From GCA-2733415 sp965178655 (GTDB taxonomy: Bacteria > Bacteroidota > Bacteroidia > Flavobacteriales > Flavobacteriaceae): DNA of 64,000 nucleotides. A program made the translations under genes and the position numbers. The stretch is taken from assembly GCA_965178655.1 (NCBI GenBank), contig OZ238266.1, positions 1,736,001 through 1,800,000 of the forward strand, given 5' to 3'. The notes beneath the pieces were generated by a model. It had not been told where the DNA came from, made no database searches, and worked only from the letters and a program-made list of their open reading frames with translations. Shown piece by piece: positions 1-8,418 of the stretch (positions are counted from its first letter, which is position 1; the number at the start of each line of letters is the position of its first letter).

Positions 1-2
1 CT

Positions 3-1817
3 GCACATGATGTAAATGATAAAGCACTAGGAGATACACATGGCTTAGAAGTTATAGATATTTTTAATGAAGATGCTACCTTAAATAGTTTAGGTTTACA
101 CTATCAAGGAAAGGATAGGTTTGTAGTTCGTGATGAAATTGCAGAAGAACTAAAAACAATAGGCGCATTATTAAAAGTTGAAACACACCTTAATAAAGTA
201 GGGATTTCAGAACGTACTAAAGCAGTTGTTGAACCAAGGTTATCAGACCAATGGTTTTTAAAAATGGATGATTTGGTACAGCCAGCATTAGCTGCGGTAT
301 TAGAAAAAGATGATATAAAGTTATATCCTAAAAAAATAGAAAACACGTATCGCCATTGGTTAGAAAACATTAGAGATTGGAATATTTCTCGACAATTAAG
401 ATGGGGGCAGCAAATACCAGCTTATTTTTACGGCGATGGAAAAGAAGACTTTGTAGTTGCTGAAAATGCTGAAGAGGCATTAAAATTAGCACAAACAAAA
501 ACAGGAAATAATACATTAACAGTATCAAGTTTAAAGCAAGAATCAGATGTTGTAGACACATGGTTTTCAGCTTGGCTATGGCCAATAGCTGTTTTTGATG
601 GTGTTAGAAATCCTGATAATAAAGAATTCGATTATTATTACCCAACAAACGACTTGGTAACCGGGCCGGATATTATCTTTTTCTGGGTAGCAAGAATGAT
701 TTTTGCAGGATATGAATTCAAAAATGAAAGACCATTTAAAAATGTGTATTTCACAGGATTAGTAAGAGATAAACAAGGCCGAAAAATGTCGAAATCATTA
801 GGAAACTCTCCTGATGCATTAAAGCTAATTGATGATTATAGTGCAGATGCTGTACGTGCAGGAATGATGTTATTAAGTTCTGGTGCTGGTAACGATTTAC
901 TGTTTGATGAATCTAAACTGCAACAAGGAAAAGCATTTAGTAATAAGATTTTTAACGCTTATAAATTATTAAATGGCTGGGAGGTTAGTGTAAGTATTGT
1001 ACAGCCCGAAGCTAGTAAAGTTGCATTGGAATGGTATAACTCAAAATTTCAGAAAGCATTCGCTGAAATTGAAGATCATTTTGAAAAATATCGTTTGTCA
1101 GACGCATTAATGACTGCTTATAAACTAATATGGGACGACTATTGTTCTTGGTTATTAGAAATGGTAAAGCCAGGATACCAGCAACCTATAGATAAAGTAA
1201 CTTACGATGCGGTATTATTAGCCTTCGAAAATAACTTGAAAATATTACATCCGTTTATGCCGTTCTTAACAGAAGAATTATGGCACAATATAGCAGATAG
1301 AACTCCAGAGGAGGCATTAATAGTGTCGTCATTCCCTGAAAAAACAGCGATAAATAAAGAATTATTATCTGATTTTGAAATAGCTTCAGCTGTTGTGTCA
1401 GGAATACGAACCATCAGAAAAGATAAGAATATATCTTTTAAAGATACTATTTCGTTCTCTGTATTAAATAATGAAAAGGCAAGTACTCGTTTTGATGCTG
1501 TAATTACAAAATTAGGAAACTTATCAGCATTAAATTATGTTTCTGAAAAAGTTGATGGCGCATTAAGTTTTAGAGTAAAGTCTAATGAGTACTTTATTCC
1601 AATGGAAGGCGCTATAGATGTAGCTGCAGAACTTAAAAAGTTGGAAGAGGAATTAAAATATACTGAAGGGTTTTTAAAATCGGTACAAAAGAAACTATCA
1701 AATGAACGTTTTGTAAATAACGCTCCAGAGCAAGTAATTGCTAGTGAGCGTAAAAAAGAAGCAGACGCTTTAGCAAAAATCGATTTGCTAAAAAGTAGTT
1801 TGGCAGGCTTAAAATAA
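3..1817 (+). CDS. valS: Valine--tRNA ligase, C-terminal part (5' end outside window)
   Basis: Class I aminoacyl-tRNA synthetase that charges tRNA-Val in the cytoplasm. The reading frame is open from base 3, before any start codon, so the N-terminal HIGH half lies off the window; about 604 residues are present. Visible are the end of the editing/catalytic region (VVDTWFSAWLWP, TGPDIIFFWVARMI), the KMSKS signature (GRKMSKSLGNSPD, near base 785-800), the anticodon-binding helical domain (HPFMPFLTEELW) and the C-terminal coiled-coil arm rich in K and E (AAELKKLEEELKYTEGFL) that is typical of ValRS. The stop is TAA. It converges on nadE across a 412-bp repeat-rich gap. The assignment is secure. 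Confidence 0.97.
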   Translation, partial: AHDVNDKALGDTHGLEVIDIFNEDATLNSLGLHYQGKDRFVVRDEIAEELKTIGALLKVETHLNKVGISERTKAVVEPRLSDQWFLKMDDLVQPALAAVLEKDDIKLYPKKIENTYRHWLENIRDWNISRQLRWGQQIPAYFYGDGKEDFVVAENAEEALKLAQTKTGNNTLTVSSLKQESDVVDTWFSAWLWPIAVFDGVRNPDNKEFDYYYPTNDLVTGPDIIFFWVARMIFAGYEFKNERPFKNVYFTGLVRDKQGRKMSKSLGNSPDALKLIDDYSADAVRAGMMLLSSGAGNDLLFDESKLQQGKAFSNKIFNAYKLLNGWEVSVSIVQPEASKVALEWYNSKFQKAFAEIEDHFEKYRLSDALMTAYKLIWDDYCSWLLEMVKPGYQQPIDKVTYDAVLLAFENNLKILHPFMPFLTEELWHNIADRTPEEALIVSSFPEKTAINKELLSDFEIASAVVSGIRTIRKDKNISFKDTISFSVLNNEKASTRFDAVITKLGNLSALNYVSEKVDGALSFRVKSNEYFIPMEGAIDVAAELKKLEEELKYTEGFLKSVQKKLSNERFVNNAPEQVIASERKKEADALAKIDLLKSSLAGLK

Positions 1818-2229
1818 GTGCTCGGTTTTTAGTAAGCAGTATTCAGTTTCCAGCCTTGGATTTTAGTGTCTTGGCTCTTTTCTTTTGTCTAATGGTTATT
1901 TGCAAACTTCTTTATTCAAAGAATAGATTTTCAGTCAAGTTGAGGATGATAAGTGTTTTGCTTTTTGTATTGTTTGTCTTTCCCGCGGAGGCGGGAATCC
2001 ATTTTATAATATTTTGGAGTTCCTGTTTCTAAAACATATTGCAGTCTAAAACTTCAAAGTTCGATGTTCGGCGTTCAGTATTCGATTTTCAAGAATAGAT
2101 TTTCAGTCAGGATGAGAACTTGCATTGAGCTTTTACATTGAGTCCTTCGATAAACTCAGGATATCACCTGTCGAAATGTATCGAAATACTAATCTTTCGG
2201 TACAGACTACAATCACAGTTTCTTATCCA
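1818..2229. other. Intergenic gap with dispersed repeat fragments, no gene seen
   Basis: This is the space between convergent valS and nadE. I see no credible coding frame. It holds low-complexity text of the form cagtattcagttttc repeated several times, the short inverted repeat ttcccgcggaggcgggaatc (1980-1999) that recurs at 57031 and 60166, a duplicated phrase agaatagattttcagtcag (near 1920 and 2093), and a motif ccttcgataaactcaggata near 2143. These look like decayed dispersed intergenic repeats. No convincing terminator for valS was found. Confidence 0.6.
1980..1999. repeat. Dispersed palindromic repeat, copy 1
   Basis: The sequence ttcccgcggaggcgggaatc has perfect 7-bp arms (ttcccgc / gcgggaa) around a 4-nt loop. 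Near-identical copies lie at 57031-57050 and 60166-60185, all in intergenic gaps flanked by cagtattcag-like text. It is GC-rich compared with its surroundings. It resembles a small REP-like dispersed element; its function is unknown. Confidence 0.65.
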
Positions 2230-3018
2230 TCATTTTAGTTCTTCAGGAATAAGACAAACAGGTATAGGTTTCATCTTGTGTTGATTACGGGTATTGTAGT
2301 TGGTATAAATAGAAAACACTTCTTTTTGTCGTCCCGAAAAGTCAGCAAGGGTTTTTCCTTGTTCTTGCATTTTCATAGCCCATTCTAGCTCATCATAGTT
2401 AGCGCCAATTTGATCTTCATCACTGCGTGTGTCTCCAAACAATCCATCAGAAGGTGCTGCGGTCATAATACTTTTAGGCACTTTTAAATGTTCGCCTAGC
2501 AAATAGACTTCAGATTTCATTAGATCTGCAATAGGGCTTAAATCTACACCACCATCGCCGTATTTGGTATAGAATCCTACGCCAAAATCTTCTACTTTGT
2601 TGCCGGTTCCAGCTACTAAATAGCCGTGTAGTCCAGCGTAATAATATAAATTGGTCATTCGTAATCTTGCTCGAGTATTGGCTAGAGCCATGTCAACAGT
2701 GGCCTTTTCTCCATTAAGAGACACCTCGTTTTTGAACGATTCAAAAACAGGGGTTAAATCGGTTCTAACAGCACTAACATTAGTGTATGTTTTTTTTAGA
2801 TATGCAATATGCTCTTGAGCTCTTGTAACATGACTTTCTGCTTGGTGAATAGGCATTTCAATACATAATACATCAAGTCCTGTTTCTGCGCATAGTGTTG
2901 AGGTAACCGCAGAGTCAATACCGCCAGAAACACCAACAACAAAGCCATTTACATTGCTTTTTACCGCATATTCCTTAAGCCAGTTTATAATATGATTGCT
3001 GATTTTTTCTGTTTGCAT
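2230..3018 (-). CDS. nadE: NH3-dependent NAD(+) synthetase
   Basis: Converts deamido-NAD to NAD with ATP and ammonia in the cytoplasm, the last step of NAD synthesis. The 262-residue protein has the PP-loop SGGIDSAVTS near residue 31 and a GTGNKVEDFGVGFYTKYGDGG segment, both typical of NadE. It has no N-terminal glutaminase (nitrilase) domain, so it is the short form that takes ammonia or a separate amidotransferase. It is divergent from gldB across 119 bp that carry two inverted repeats and a promoter. The start gives MQTEKISNHIINWLKEY, a normal NadE N-terminus. Confidence 0.96.
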   Translation of the reverse strand: MQTEKISNHIINWLKEYAVKSNVNGFVVGVSGGIDSAVTSTLCAETGLDVLCIEMPIHQAESHVTRAQEHIAYLKKTYTNVSAVRTDLTPVFESFKNEVSLNGEKATVDMALANTRARLRMTNLYYYAGLHGYLVAGTGNKVEDFGVGFYTKYGDGGVDLSPIADLMKSEVYLLGEHLKVPKSIMTAAPSDGLFGDTRSDEDQIGANYDELEWAMKMQEQGKTLADFSGRQKEVFSIYTNYNTRNQHKMKPIPVCLIPEELK

Positions 3019-3042
3019 AAATTATATTTTTGTAATCTTGTT

Positions 3043-3076
3043 ATTGCTGCAATCTATTGTTTAAATTTGCAGCAAT
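3043..3076. promoter_or_regulatory. Inverted repeat attgctgcaa/ttgcagcaat at the gldB promoter
   Basis: Perfect 10-bp arms at 3043-3052 and 3067-3076 are separated by 14 bp. The right arm overlaps the candidate -7 element of gldB (3062-3069). The position in a divergent promoter region suggests an operator or an mRNA structure; no binding protein can be named from sequence. Confidence 0.5.
3062..3069 (+). promoter_or_regulatory. Candidate -7 promoter element for gldB-gldC
   Basis: TAAATTTG is an exact match to the Bacteroidota primary-sigma -7 consensus TAnnTTTG. It lies about 70 bp upstream of the preferred gldB ATG. A TTG about 21 bp upstream (3038-3040) could serve as the -33 contact. This is a motif match only. 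Confidence 0.5.
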
Positions 3077-3078
3077 CA

Positions 3079-3112
3079 AAAATAATAGAAATTATTTGAT
3101 TTCTATTATTTT
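3079..3112. repeat. Perfect 14-bp inverted repeat in the gldB leader
   Basis: The arms aaaataatagaaat (3079-3092) and atttctattatttt (3099-3112) flank a 6-nt loop. It sits downstream of the candidate promoter and 25 bp before the gldB start, so it would form a hairpin in the gldB 5' untranslated RNA. It could equally be a DNA operator. Confidence 0.6.
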
Positions 3113-3137
3113 AAAATTATAATATAATAGCGTGTTT

Positions 3138-4100
3138 ATGAAGAAAATGTATAGTTTTTTATGTGTGTTATTTGTTTTTTCTTGCACGGAAACAGGTTCT
3201 GTTTCGTCAGAAATTACAGCAATTGACATGACGCTTACAGTAAAACGTTTTGATTACGATTTTTATCATGCAACTGCAACTGATTTTAGCGCCTTGCAAA
3301 AAAAATACCCTTATTTTATGTCTGGCAGCATAGAAAAGACAGATAGTATTTGGAAACAAAAAAAGCAAGACACTTTAGAGGTTTCATTGCTAAAAGAAAC
3401 AAACAAAGCATTTCCAGATTTTAAAGCAGAAACAAAGGATTTAATTTTGCTTTTTCAGCATATAAAACATGTGTTTCCGAGTTTTAAAAAACCAGAAGTT
3501 GTTACCTCAACATCAATGGTGGCGTATCAAGACAAGGTGTTGCTGCAAGATAATATATTGTTAATTGCCATAGATACATACCTAGGTGCTTCACATGAGT
3601 TTTATGAGGGTTTGCCAAAGTATGTTTCGGATAATTTAACAAAAGAGCAGTTGGTTTCAGATGTAGCTGAATTGTACGCAAAAAAGTATGTGGTAGCAGG
3701 TAAACAACGACTGTTTGTTGAGCAAATGGTTTATTTTGGAAAATTACTATACATAAAAGATAAAATAATGCCTTTTAAATCTGAAGCATCTCGTATAGGT
3801 TATTCAGAAGAACAATTGTCTTGGGCAATAGCAAATGAACAGGAAATATGGCGTTATTTTGTAGAGAAGGATTTGGTTTTTAGTACCGATACGGCGTTGG
3901 CAAAGCGTTTTTTAGTACAGGCGCCTTTCTCTAAGTTTTATTTGGAGTTAGATTCAGAATCTCCCGGAATGCTAGGCCGATATATAGGTTGGCAAATAGT
4001 GCGCTCGTTTATGGAAAAGAATGACGTATCTTTGCAGGAATTAACACGATTAAGTGGTACAGAAATATTTAAAAAATCAACATATAAACCCAGGAAATAA
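3138..4100 (+). CDS. gldB: Gliding motility lipoprotein GldB
   Basis: A lipoprotein needed for gliding in Flavobacterium relatives; its molecular role is not established. The ATG at 3138 is preferred to an in-frame GTG at 3132 because it gives a compact lipoprotein signal (MKKMYSFLCVLFVFSC, Cys at residue 16). The mature protein is a soluble domain of about 300 residues whose features match GldB (KRFDYDFY near the N-terminus, GRYIGWQIV near the C-terminus). The stop overlaps the start of gldC (TAATG), which implies translational coupling. The nadE-gldB-gldC order agrees with known Flavobacterium loci. Confidence 0.92.
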   Translation: MKKMYSFLCVLFVFSCTETGSVSSEITAIDMTLTVKRFDYDFYHATATDFSALQKKYPYFMSGSIEKTDSIWKQKKQDTLEVSLLKETNKAFPDFKAETKDLILLFQHIKHVFPSFKKPEVVTSTSMVAYQDKVLLQDNILLIAIDTYLGASHEFYEGLPKYVSDNLTKEQLVSDVAELYAKKYVVAGKQRLFVEQMVYFGKLLYIKDKIMPFKSEASRIGYSEEQLSWAIANEQEIWRYFVEKDLVFSTDTALAKRFLVQAPFSKFYLELDSESPGMLGRYIGWQIVRSFMEKNDVSLQELTRLSGTEIFKKSTYKPRK

Positions 4101-4432
4101 TGGCAAATACAATATCAGATATAAAATTAAAAATTGAGCTTGATGAGAATCGAGTGCCTGAAAAATTAAGTTTTACAGCTAAAGATGGCGGTGTAGAAAA
4201 TCAGCCAGCTAAGGCGGTAATGTTGTCTGTCTGGGATGCAGATAAGCAAGAGTCTTTACGTATAGATTTATGGACAAAAGACATGCCTGTAGATCAAATG
4301 AAAATATTTTTTCACCAAACATTAGTAAGTATGTCAGACTCATTTAAGCGCGCTACTCAAGATGAAAAAATGGCGTTAACTATGAAAGATTTTTGCGACT
4401 ATTTTGCAGAGAAATTAGAGCTTAAAAAGTAG
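4100..4432 (+). CDS. gldC: Gliding motility protein GldC
   Basis: A small soluble protein (110 residues) encoded with gldB and needed for full gliding in Flavobacterium. The sequence starts MANTISDIKLKIELDENRVPEKL and carries LWTKDMPVDQMKIFF, matching GldC. It has no signal peptide or membrane segment. Its ATG overlaps the gldB stop by one base. A run of T follows the gene but without a clear hairpin. Confidence 0.93.
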   Translation: MANTISDIKLKIELDENRVPEKLSFTAKDGGVENQPAKAVMLSVWDADKQESLRIDLWTKDMPVDQMKIFFHQTLVSMSDSFKRATQDEKMALTMKDFCDYFAEKLELKK

Positions 4433-4497
4433 TGTAAACTGTTTTTTTTTTTGAATGAGATAAATGAATGTTTTTAAAGTTTAGCCTGTGAAAAAAA

Positions 4498-4857
4498 TTA
4501 GAAATCTAATTTTTTTCTTAAAAACAATATCTCATCTTTTAAAAATTGTATTTGATTTAAGTAGGCCTTCCTTTCATTTTCAAAAGATTCATTAATTACT
4601 TTTTCAACACTAAAAAAACCTTTTGAAGTGTCTTTGAAAGTATTGTTAAAAATGTGTTTGTCATCAAAAGTTAAAAGGTCTTTTATGTCTATGTCAAAAA
4701 CAGTACAAATAGTGCTCAAACGATCAACACTAAGTTTAGTTTTATTGTTTTCAATATCAGAATAAGCTACTTGTGAAATACTTAATTGTTCTGAAACATA
4801 ATCTTGAGAAAATCCTTTTAAAGTTCTTATTTTTCGTATTTTTTCGCCTATTAGCAT
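4498..4857 (-). CDS. XRE-family helix-turn-helix regulator
   Basis: A likely DNA-binding transcription regulator of 119 residues. An N-terminal HTH_3/XRE domain spans roughly residues 7-62: IRKIRTLKGFSQDYVSEQLSISQ with the recognition-helix region VAYSDIENNKTKLSVDRL. The C-terminal third is charged and probably forms a helix or coiled coil (KVINESFENERKAYLNQIQ), which would fit dimerisation. It reads away from the accessory genes at 4999-7783 and may control them, but this is inference from position only. A TAnnTTTG element lies 26 bp upstream. Confidence 0.85.
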   Translation of the reverse strand: MLIGEKIRKIRTLKGFSQDYVSEQLSISQVAYSDIENNKTKLSVDRLSTICTVFDIDIKDLLTFDDKHIFNNTFKDTSKGFFSVEKVINESFENERKAYLNQIQFLKDEILFLRKKLDF

Positions 4858-4882
4858 AGTTTGTATTGTGTGTAATTAATTT

Positions 4883-4890
4883 CAAAGATA
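4883..4890 (-). promoter_or_regulatory. Candidate -7 element of the XRE regulator gene
   Basis: On the minus strand the bases read TATCTTTG, an exact TAnnTTTG match, 26 bp upstream of the regulator's ATG. Motif match only. Confidence 0.45.
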
Positions 4891-4998
4891 AAAACTTATA
4901 ATTTATAATCGTTACTTAATGAAGTATAATTTGCTTTTCTTTTTTTTAATAAAGAATGGCTGTTTCTTTATGCTGTTGAACTATAAAATATAAAAGCT

Positions 4999-5436
4999 AT
5001 GAAAAGATTAGGTGTAATTATAATGATGATATTTCTGTTCTCATGTGAAAAACAAGACTTTGCAGAAGGCAATAATACTTTAAATGAATCTACAGTTATA
5101 AATGGGAGGTTGTATTTTCCTACAAAGGATGATTTTTCAAAAGAATATAATGCAATAAAGAAAAAGACTGACAAAGAGATACACGAAAATGTATCAAGGT
5201 TTTACACAGAGGACTTTATTAGTTTAAGACCGATTGTTACAGAAGAAAATGAGCAAAAAGTATATGAAAAAATATTAATTAGAAAAGAAAAATTAATTAA
5301 TAAATTGTCAAAAAATTCTAGTGGTTATAATCAATACATAGTTACAAACGATGAATTTATAGATGATATAGATGATTTGGAAGAAATTATTGGCGATGAA
5401 GCCTTTGCTAGTTTCTTAAATTCAGATAGGAGATGA
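4999..5436 (+). pseudogene. Surface lipoprotein, N-terminal fragment of a frameshifted gene
   Basis: It encodes 145 residues with a lipoprotein signal (MKRLGVIIMMIFLFSC, Cys at residue 16), then an acidic and lysine-rich stretch. The frame ends in FASFLNSDRR at a TGA, while the next frame, open from 5420, continues with IQIGDDIYKYTDVGLF. The two halves read as one protein interrupted at about 5411-5436. I recall similar FASxLN...EIQVGD-x-IYKY junctions in intact Bacteroidota lipoproteins, so I regard this as the front half of a broken gene. No enzymatic motif is visible. The function is unknown. Confidence 0.7.
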
Positions 5437-6604
5437 TATTTATAAGTATACTGATGTTGGATTGTTTATAACAAAAGACTATGCTGCGTTAGAAACATAC
5501 TTAGATGTTAGAAATGTATCTAAAAACTTATTGATACGAACTGATGAGTCTGCTGTAAATGCTATAATAAATGAATTTCCAAATATTGGACAGACAATAA
5601 TAGATGATGATATGAGTTATTTTAAAGGAGGGGATATGTATGAATTAGATGAAACTGGTAGTGGAGGTGGATCGTCTGGAGGAGGTTATTTGCCTCCAGT
5701 TTCAGCAGAACCATATGAGCCTTTTATTGCAAATTTACAACCTTGTGACAGCGAAAGTGGCTTATTTGGAAATTTATTTGGAGAAAATAAAAAATGTATA
5801 GATAAATATGAAAGTGATAGAAGAGTAAAGACAAAAGCTTTTAACTATAATTATTTTTTAGCTTATCATATAGGAGTAAAGGTAAAGCATCAAAAAAAAG
5901 GATGGACAGGCATTTGGAGGAAACAAGATGCTGATGAGATTGGGTTGATTGTTGAAAATGCTATTTTCAAATATGATTTTACAAGTATTATAGGTGCCAC
6001 ATTAGCAAACTTAAATCAAAGTCAAACATTTATATCACCAGATATGATTATTCCATCATCTAATAGAGGTTATTATGAAGTTCATTCTGGAATGAATGCA
6101 TATAGTCCAGTTAGTTTTGATTATGTTTCAACATCGCCATATCCTTTTCCTATTTTTAATGATGATATAGTAATAGAAGCTTGGGGGAATAATAGTATTG
6201 TAGAATGGGCAGTTAATCAAGGAAACAATTTAATTACAAGAGATAAATTAAATGAATATGTATGGGGTACTGTTTATGATAAGAGTAAGAGTTTTCTTAG
6301 AGATAATACTACAAGCAGCAATTATGAATTGCCAAATAACAGAACAGTATTATCGAAGCATACAATAGGGGAGTTGTGGGTTCATAAAAGTTCTAAAGAG
6401 TTTAAGATAAATAGCGCAAAAGTTTCAGAAACGTATGATTGGGGGGTAGGAATAAGTATATCGCTTAATGTGAGTAATGGTTTTTCATTATCACAGGCTA
6501 ATATTTCTCCATATAATCCCCAGAACCCAGAAGCTTTTGGAGTTAGATTATACGGTATAGCAAGAAAAAATGGAGAATGGCACGGTAGTTTACTTCAGTT
6601 TTAA
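5420..6604 (+). pseudogene. Surface lipoprotein, C-terminal fragment of the same frameshifted gene
   Basis: This frame is open from 5420. The first NTG codon is a TTG at 5462, in the middle of what looks like a conserved segment, so it probably has no true start of its own. It has no signal peptide. A Gly/Ser linker (ETGSGGGSSGGGYLPP, near 5648-5695) separates a short N-terminal piece from a domain of about 300 residues with YEPFIANLQPC, a basic stretch and aromatic-rich strands. I recognise no catalytic motif. Translation could occur only by frameshifting or internal initiation. The intact ancestor was presumably an exported lipoprotein of about 535 residues. Confidence 0.65.
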
Positions 6605-6676
6605 TGCTTAATTATTTCAAAAATAATATTTTTTTATAAAAAAATACTATTTTTGAATAATATGAGGTATATGTCG

Positions 6677-7213
6677 ATGAAAAATTTGAGCATAATAATA
6701 TTTATAATGTTCTTATTGCCAGTGTATTCACAGCATAAAAAACATGGTATTGTATATACAAATACTACTGTGCTTGAACTTGTGTTAAATAAAAAAAGCA
6801 GATACTTAAATGAACAAGCTGACTCTCATAAAGGGGGGGGGATTTCGGTTACATCTTTGCATGGGTTTTTTATATTAAAAAAAATATCGGTTTCAGTTGG
6901 ATTAGAAATTTCTTTTAGTTTAAATGAATATTATAGAAGTTTACCTTTTATAGGAGAATTTCGGTTTTATTTTTATAATTACGGTGTTAAAGGGGTTTAT
7001 CTGCTTTTAAACACAGGTAAAAATTTAGAAATAAGTAGTTTTAAAGGAGGGAAGACAGCTAAATTTGGGTTAGGTTATGTGTTTGAAGGAGAATCAAATT
7101 TTCTATATGTAGTAGAGTTTTACAACATTTCTAAGCAATTTTTAGGTTACAATATGGATAATAAAAATTATTCGATTGATGGATTAGGAGTTTCTTTTGG
7201 AATAAAATTTTAA
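6677..7213 (+). CDS. Small outer-membrane beta-barrel-like protein
   Basis: The ATG at 6677 is preferred to upstream in-frame TTG/ATG codons because it gives a clean signal peptide (MKNLSIIIFIMFLLPVYSQ, cleavage after AYSQ-like VYSQ). The mature part, about 160 residues, alternates hydrophobic and polar residues and contains GLEISFSLNEYY, LPFIGEFRFYF and a terminal GVSFGIKF ending in Phe, typical of Bacteroidota barrel proteins. A run of nine G (6833-6841) encodes GGG inside the gene. It is followed 12 bp later by a similar small exported protein. No specific function is recognised. Confidence 0.65.
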   Translation: MKNLSIIIFIMFLLPVYSQHKKHGIVYTNTTVLELVLNKKSRYLNEQADSHKGGGISVTSLHGFFILKKISVSVGLEISFSLNEYYRSLPFIGEFRFYFYNYGVKGVYLLLNTGKNLEISSFKGGKTAKFGLGYVFEGESNFLYVVEFYNISKQFLGYNMDNKNYSIDGLGVSFGIKF

Positions 7214-7225
7214 ATAAAAAAGCAA

Positions 7226-7783
7226 ATGAAAAAAATAGTTATAAAGGTAATCATCTTATTATTTACAATAAACGGATTTTCACAGAATAAGCCAGATGTT
7301 TCTGTTGAGAAGTCACTATATGGTGTTCAGGTAGGTTTTTTAGGCGCTTGGTTGCATAATGAGGCAAGACTTACAAATACAATTGCACTACGTACAGAAA
7401 TAGGTTTTCAGTCGGGTGTTTTTGGAGGTGCAGCATATAAAACAACCAATTTTATATTATTCCCAGAGTTAAGCGTTTCGTTACGATGGTATTATAATTT
7501 AGATAAGCGAAAAAGTAGAAACAAAACCACGCTTAAAAATTCTGCTAACTTTTTAAGTATTCGGTTTAATTATATCCCAGATACTTTTGTAATCTCTAAC
7601 CTAGATGATATTAGTATATCTCAAAGTATTGCAATAGTTCCTAAATGGGCTATAAAGCGTACTATAGGGACTAATTTTACCTATGAAACAGGTATTGGTT
7701 TTGGGTATAGAAAGTATTTAGAGGCGGGTGTAGAAGGTAATGCTGTGTTAGATTTGCACTTACGGATAGGTTTGTCTCTTTAG
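7226..7783 (+). CDS. Exported outer-membrane beta-barrel-like protein
   Basis: This 185-residue protein has a signal peptide (MKKIVIKVIILLFTINGFSQ). The mature part carries strand-like segments (YGVQVGFLGAWLHNEARL, LFPELSVSLRWYYNL, YETGIGFGYRKYL) and ends LHLRIGLSL, the pattern of a porin-fold outer-membrane protein. It follows the preceding exported gene by 12 bp, so the two are probably co-transcribed. It converges on engB with a 9-bp gap and no terminator between. The function is unknown. Confidence 0.7.
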   Translation: MKKIVIKVIILLFTINGFSQNKPDVSVEKSLYGVQVGFLGAWLHNEARLTNTIALRTEIGFQSGVFGGAAYKTTNFILFPELSVSLRWYYNLDKRKSRNKTTLKNSANFLSIRFNYIPDTFVISNLDDISISQSIAIVPKWAIKRTIGTNFTYETGIGFGYRKYLEAGVEGNAVLDLHLRIGLSL

Positions 7784-7792
7784 AAAAAAAGA

Positions 7793-8395
7793 TTAGTTCT
7801 CCATAGCATTATTAATGCCGTCTATATAAGTTAGTAATTCGTCTTTTCCGTTGTAGTTACTAGAAGAGGTAACAAAATGTTGCGGACACTCTTCCCAGGT
7901 CTCTAGTAAAATATCTTGATAACGCGCAATATTTCTTTTTAACGCATCGGGTTTTAATTTATCTGCTTTAGTGAAAATAATATTAAAAGGAATCTGGTTT
8001 GTGCCTAGCCACTCCATAAACTCAGTATCAACCTTTTGAGGTTCGTGTCTGCAATCTACCAAAACAAAAGCGCAAACCATTTGCTCGCGTTTTTCAAAGT
8101 AATCAGTGATAAATTTCTGAAAGGTTTTTTTAGATTTTTTAGAAACACGTGCGTATCCATATCCGGGTAAATCAACTAAAAACCATTGTTTATTAATAAT
8201 AAAATGATTTATAAGTTGTGTTTTTCCAGGACGACCAGAGGTCTTTGCTAAACTTTTTTTATTGGTAAGCATATTTATTAACGAAGATTTACCAACGTTA
8301 GAGCGTCCAATAAAAGCATATTCGGGCAAACGGTCTTTGGGGCATTTTGACACCAAAGAGTTGCTAATTACAAATTCAGCAGATTTAATTTTCAT
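7793..8395 (-). CDS. engB: Ribosome biogenesis GTPase EngB (YsxC/YihA)
   Basis: A TRAFAC-class GTPase needed for large-subunit ribosome assembly. It has 200 residues, normal for the family. G1 is GRSNVGKSS (about residues 30-38), G2/G3 lie in the GRPGKTQLINHF and DLPGYGYARVSK segments, and G4 is FTKADKL. It lies 23 bp downstream of the alpha/beta hydrolase gene and shares its strand, so the two probably form one transcript from the promoter at 9242. Confidence 0.97.
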   Translation of the reverse strand: MKIKSAEFVISNSLVSKCPKDRLPEYAFIGRSNVGKSSLINMLTNKKSLAKTSGRPGKTQLINHFIINKQWFLVDLPGYGYARVSKKSKKTFQKFITDYFEKREQMVCAFVLVDCRHEPQKVDTEFMEWLGTNQIPFNIIFTKADKLKPDALKRNIARYQDILLETWEECPQHFVTSSSNYNGKDELLTYIDGINNAMEN

Positions 8396-8418
8396 GAGTT
8401 ATCCTAAAGACAAAAGGT

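Noticed and set aside
5411..5436. Programmed frameshifting in the split lipoprotein
   Set aside because: No X_XXY_YYZ heptamer or RF2-like CTT TGA site is present. AGG AGA TGA could in principle shift, but the upstream part of the second frame (IQIGDD) looks like lost coding sequence, which favours mutation.
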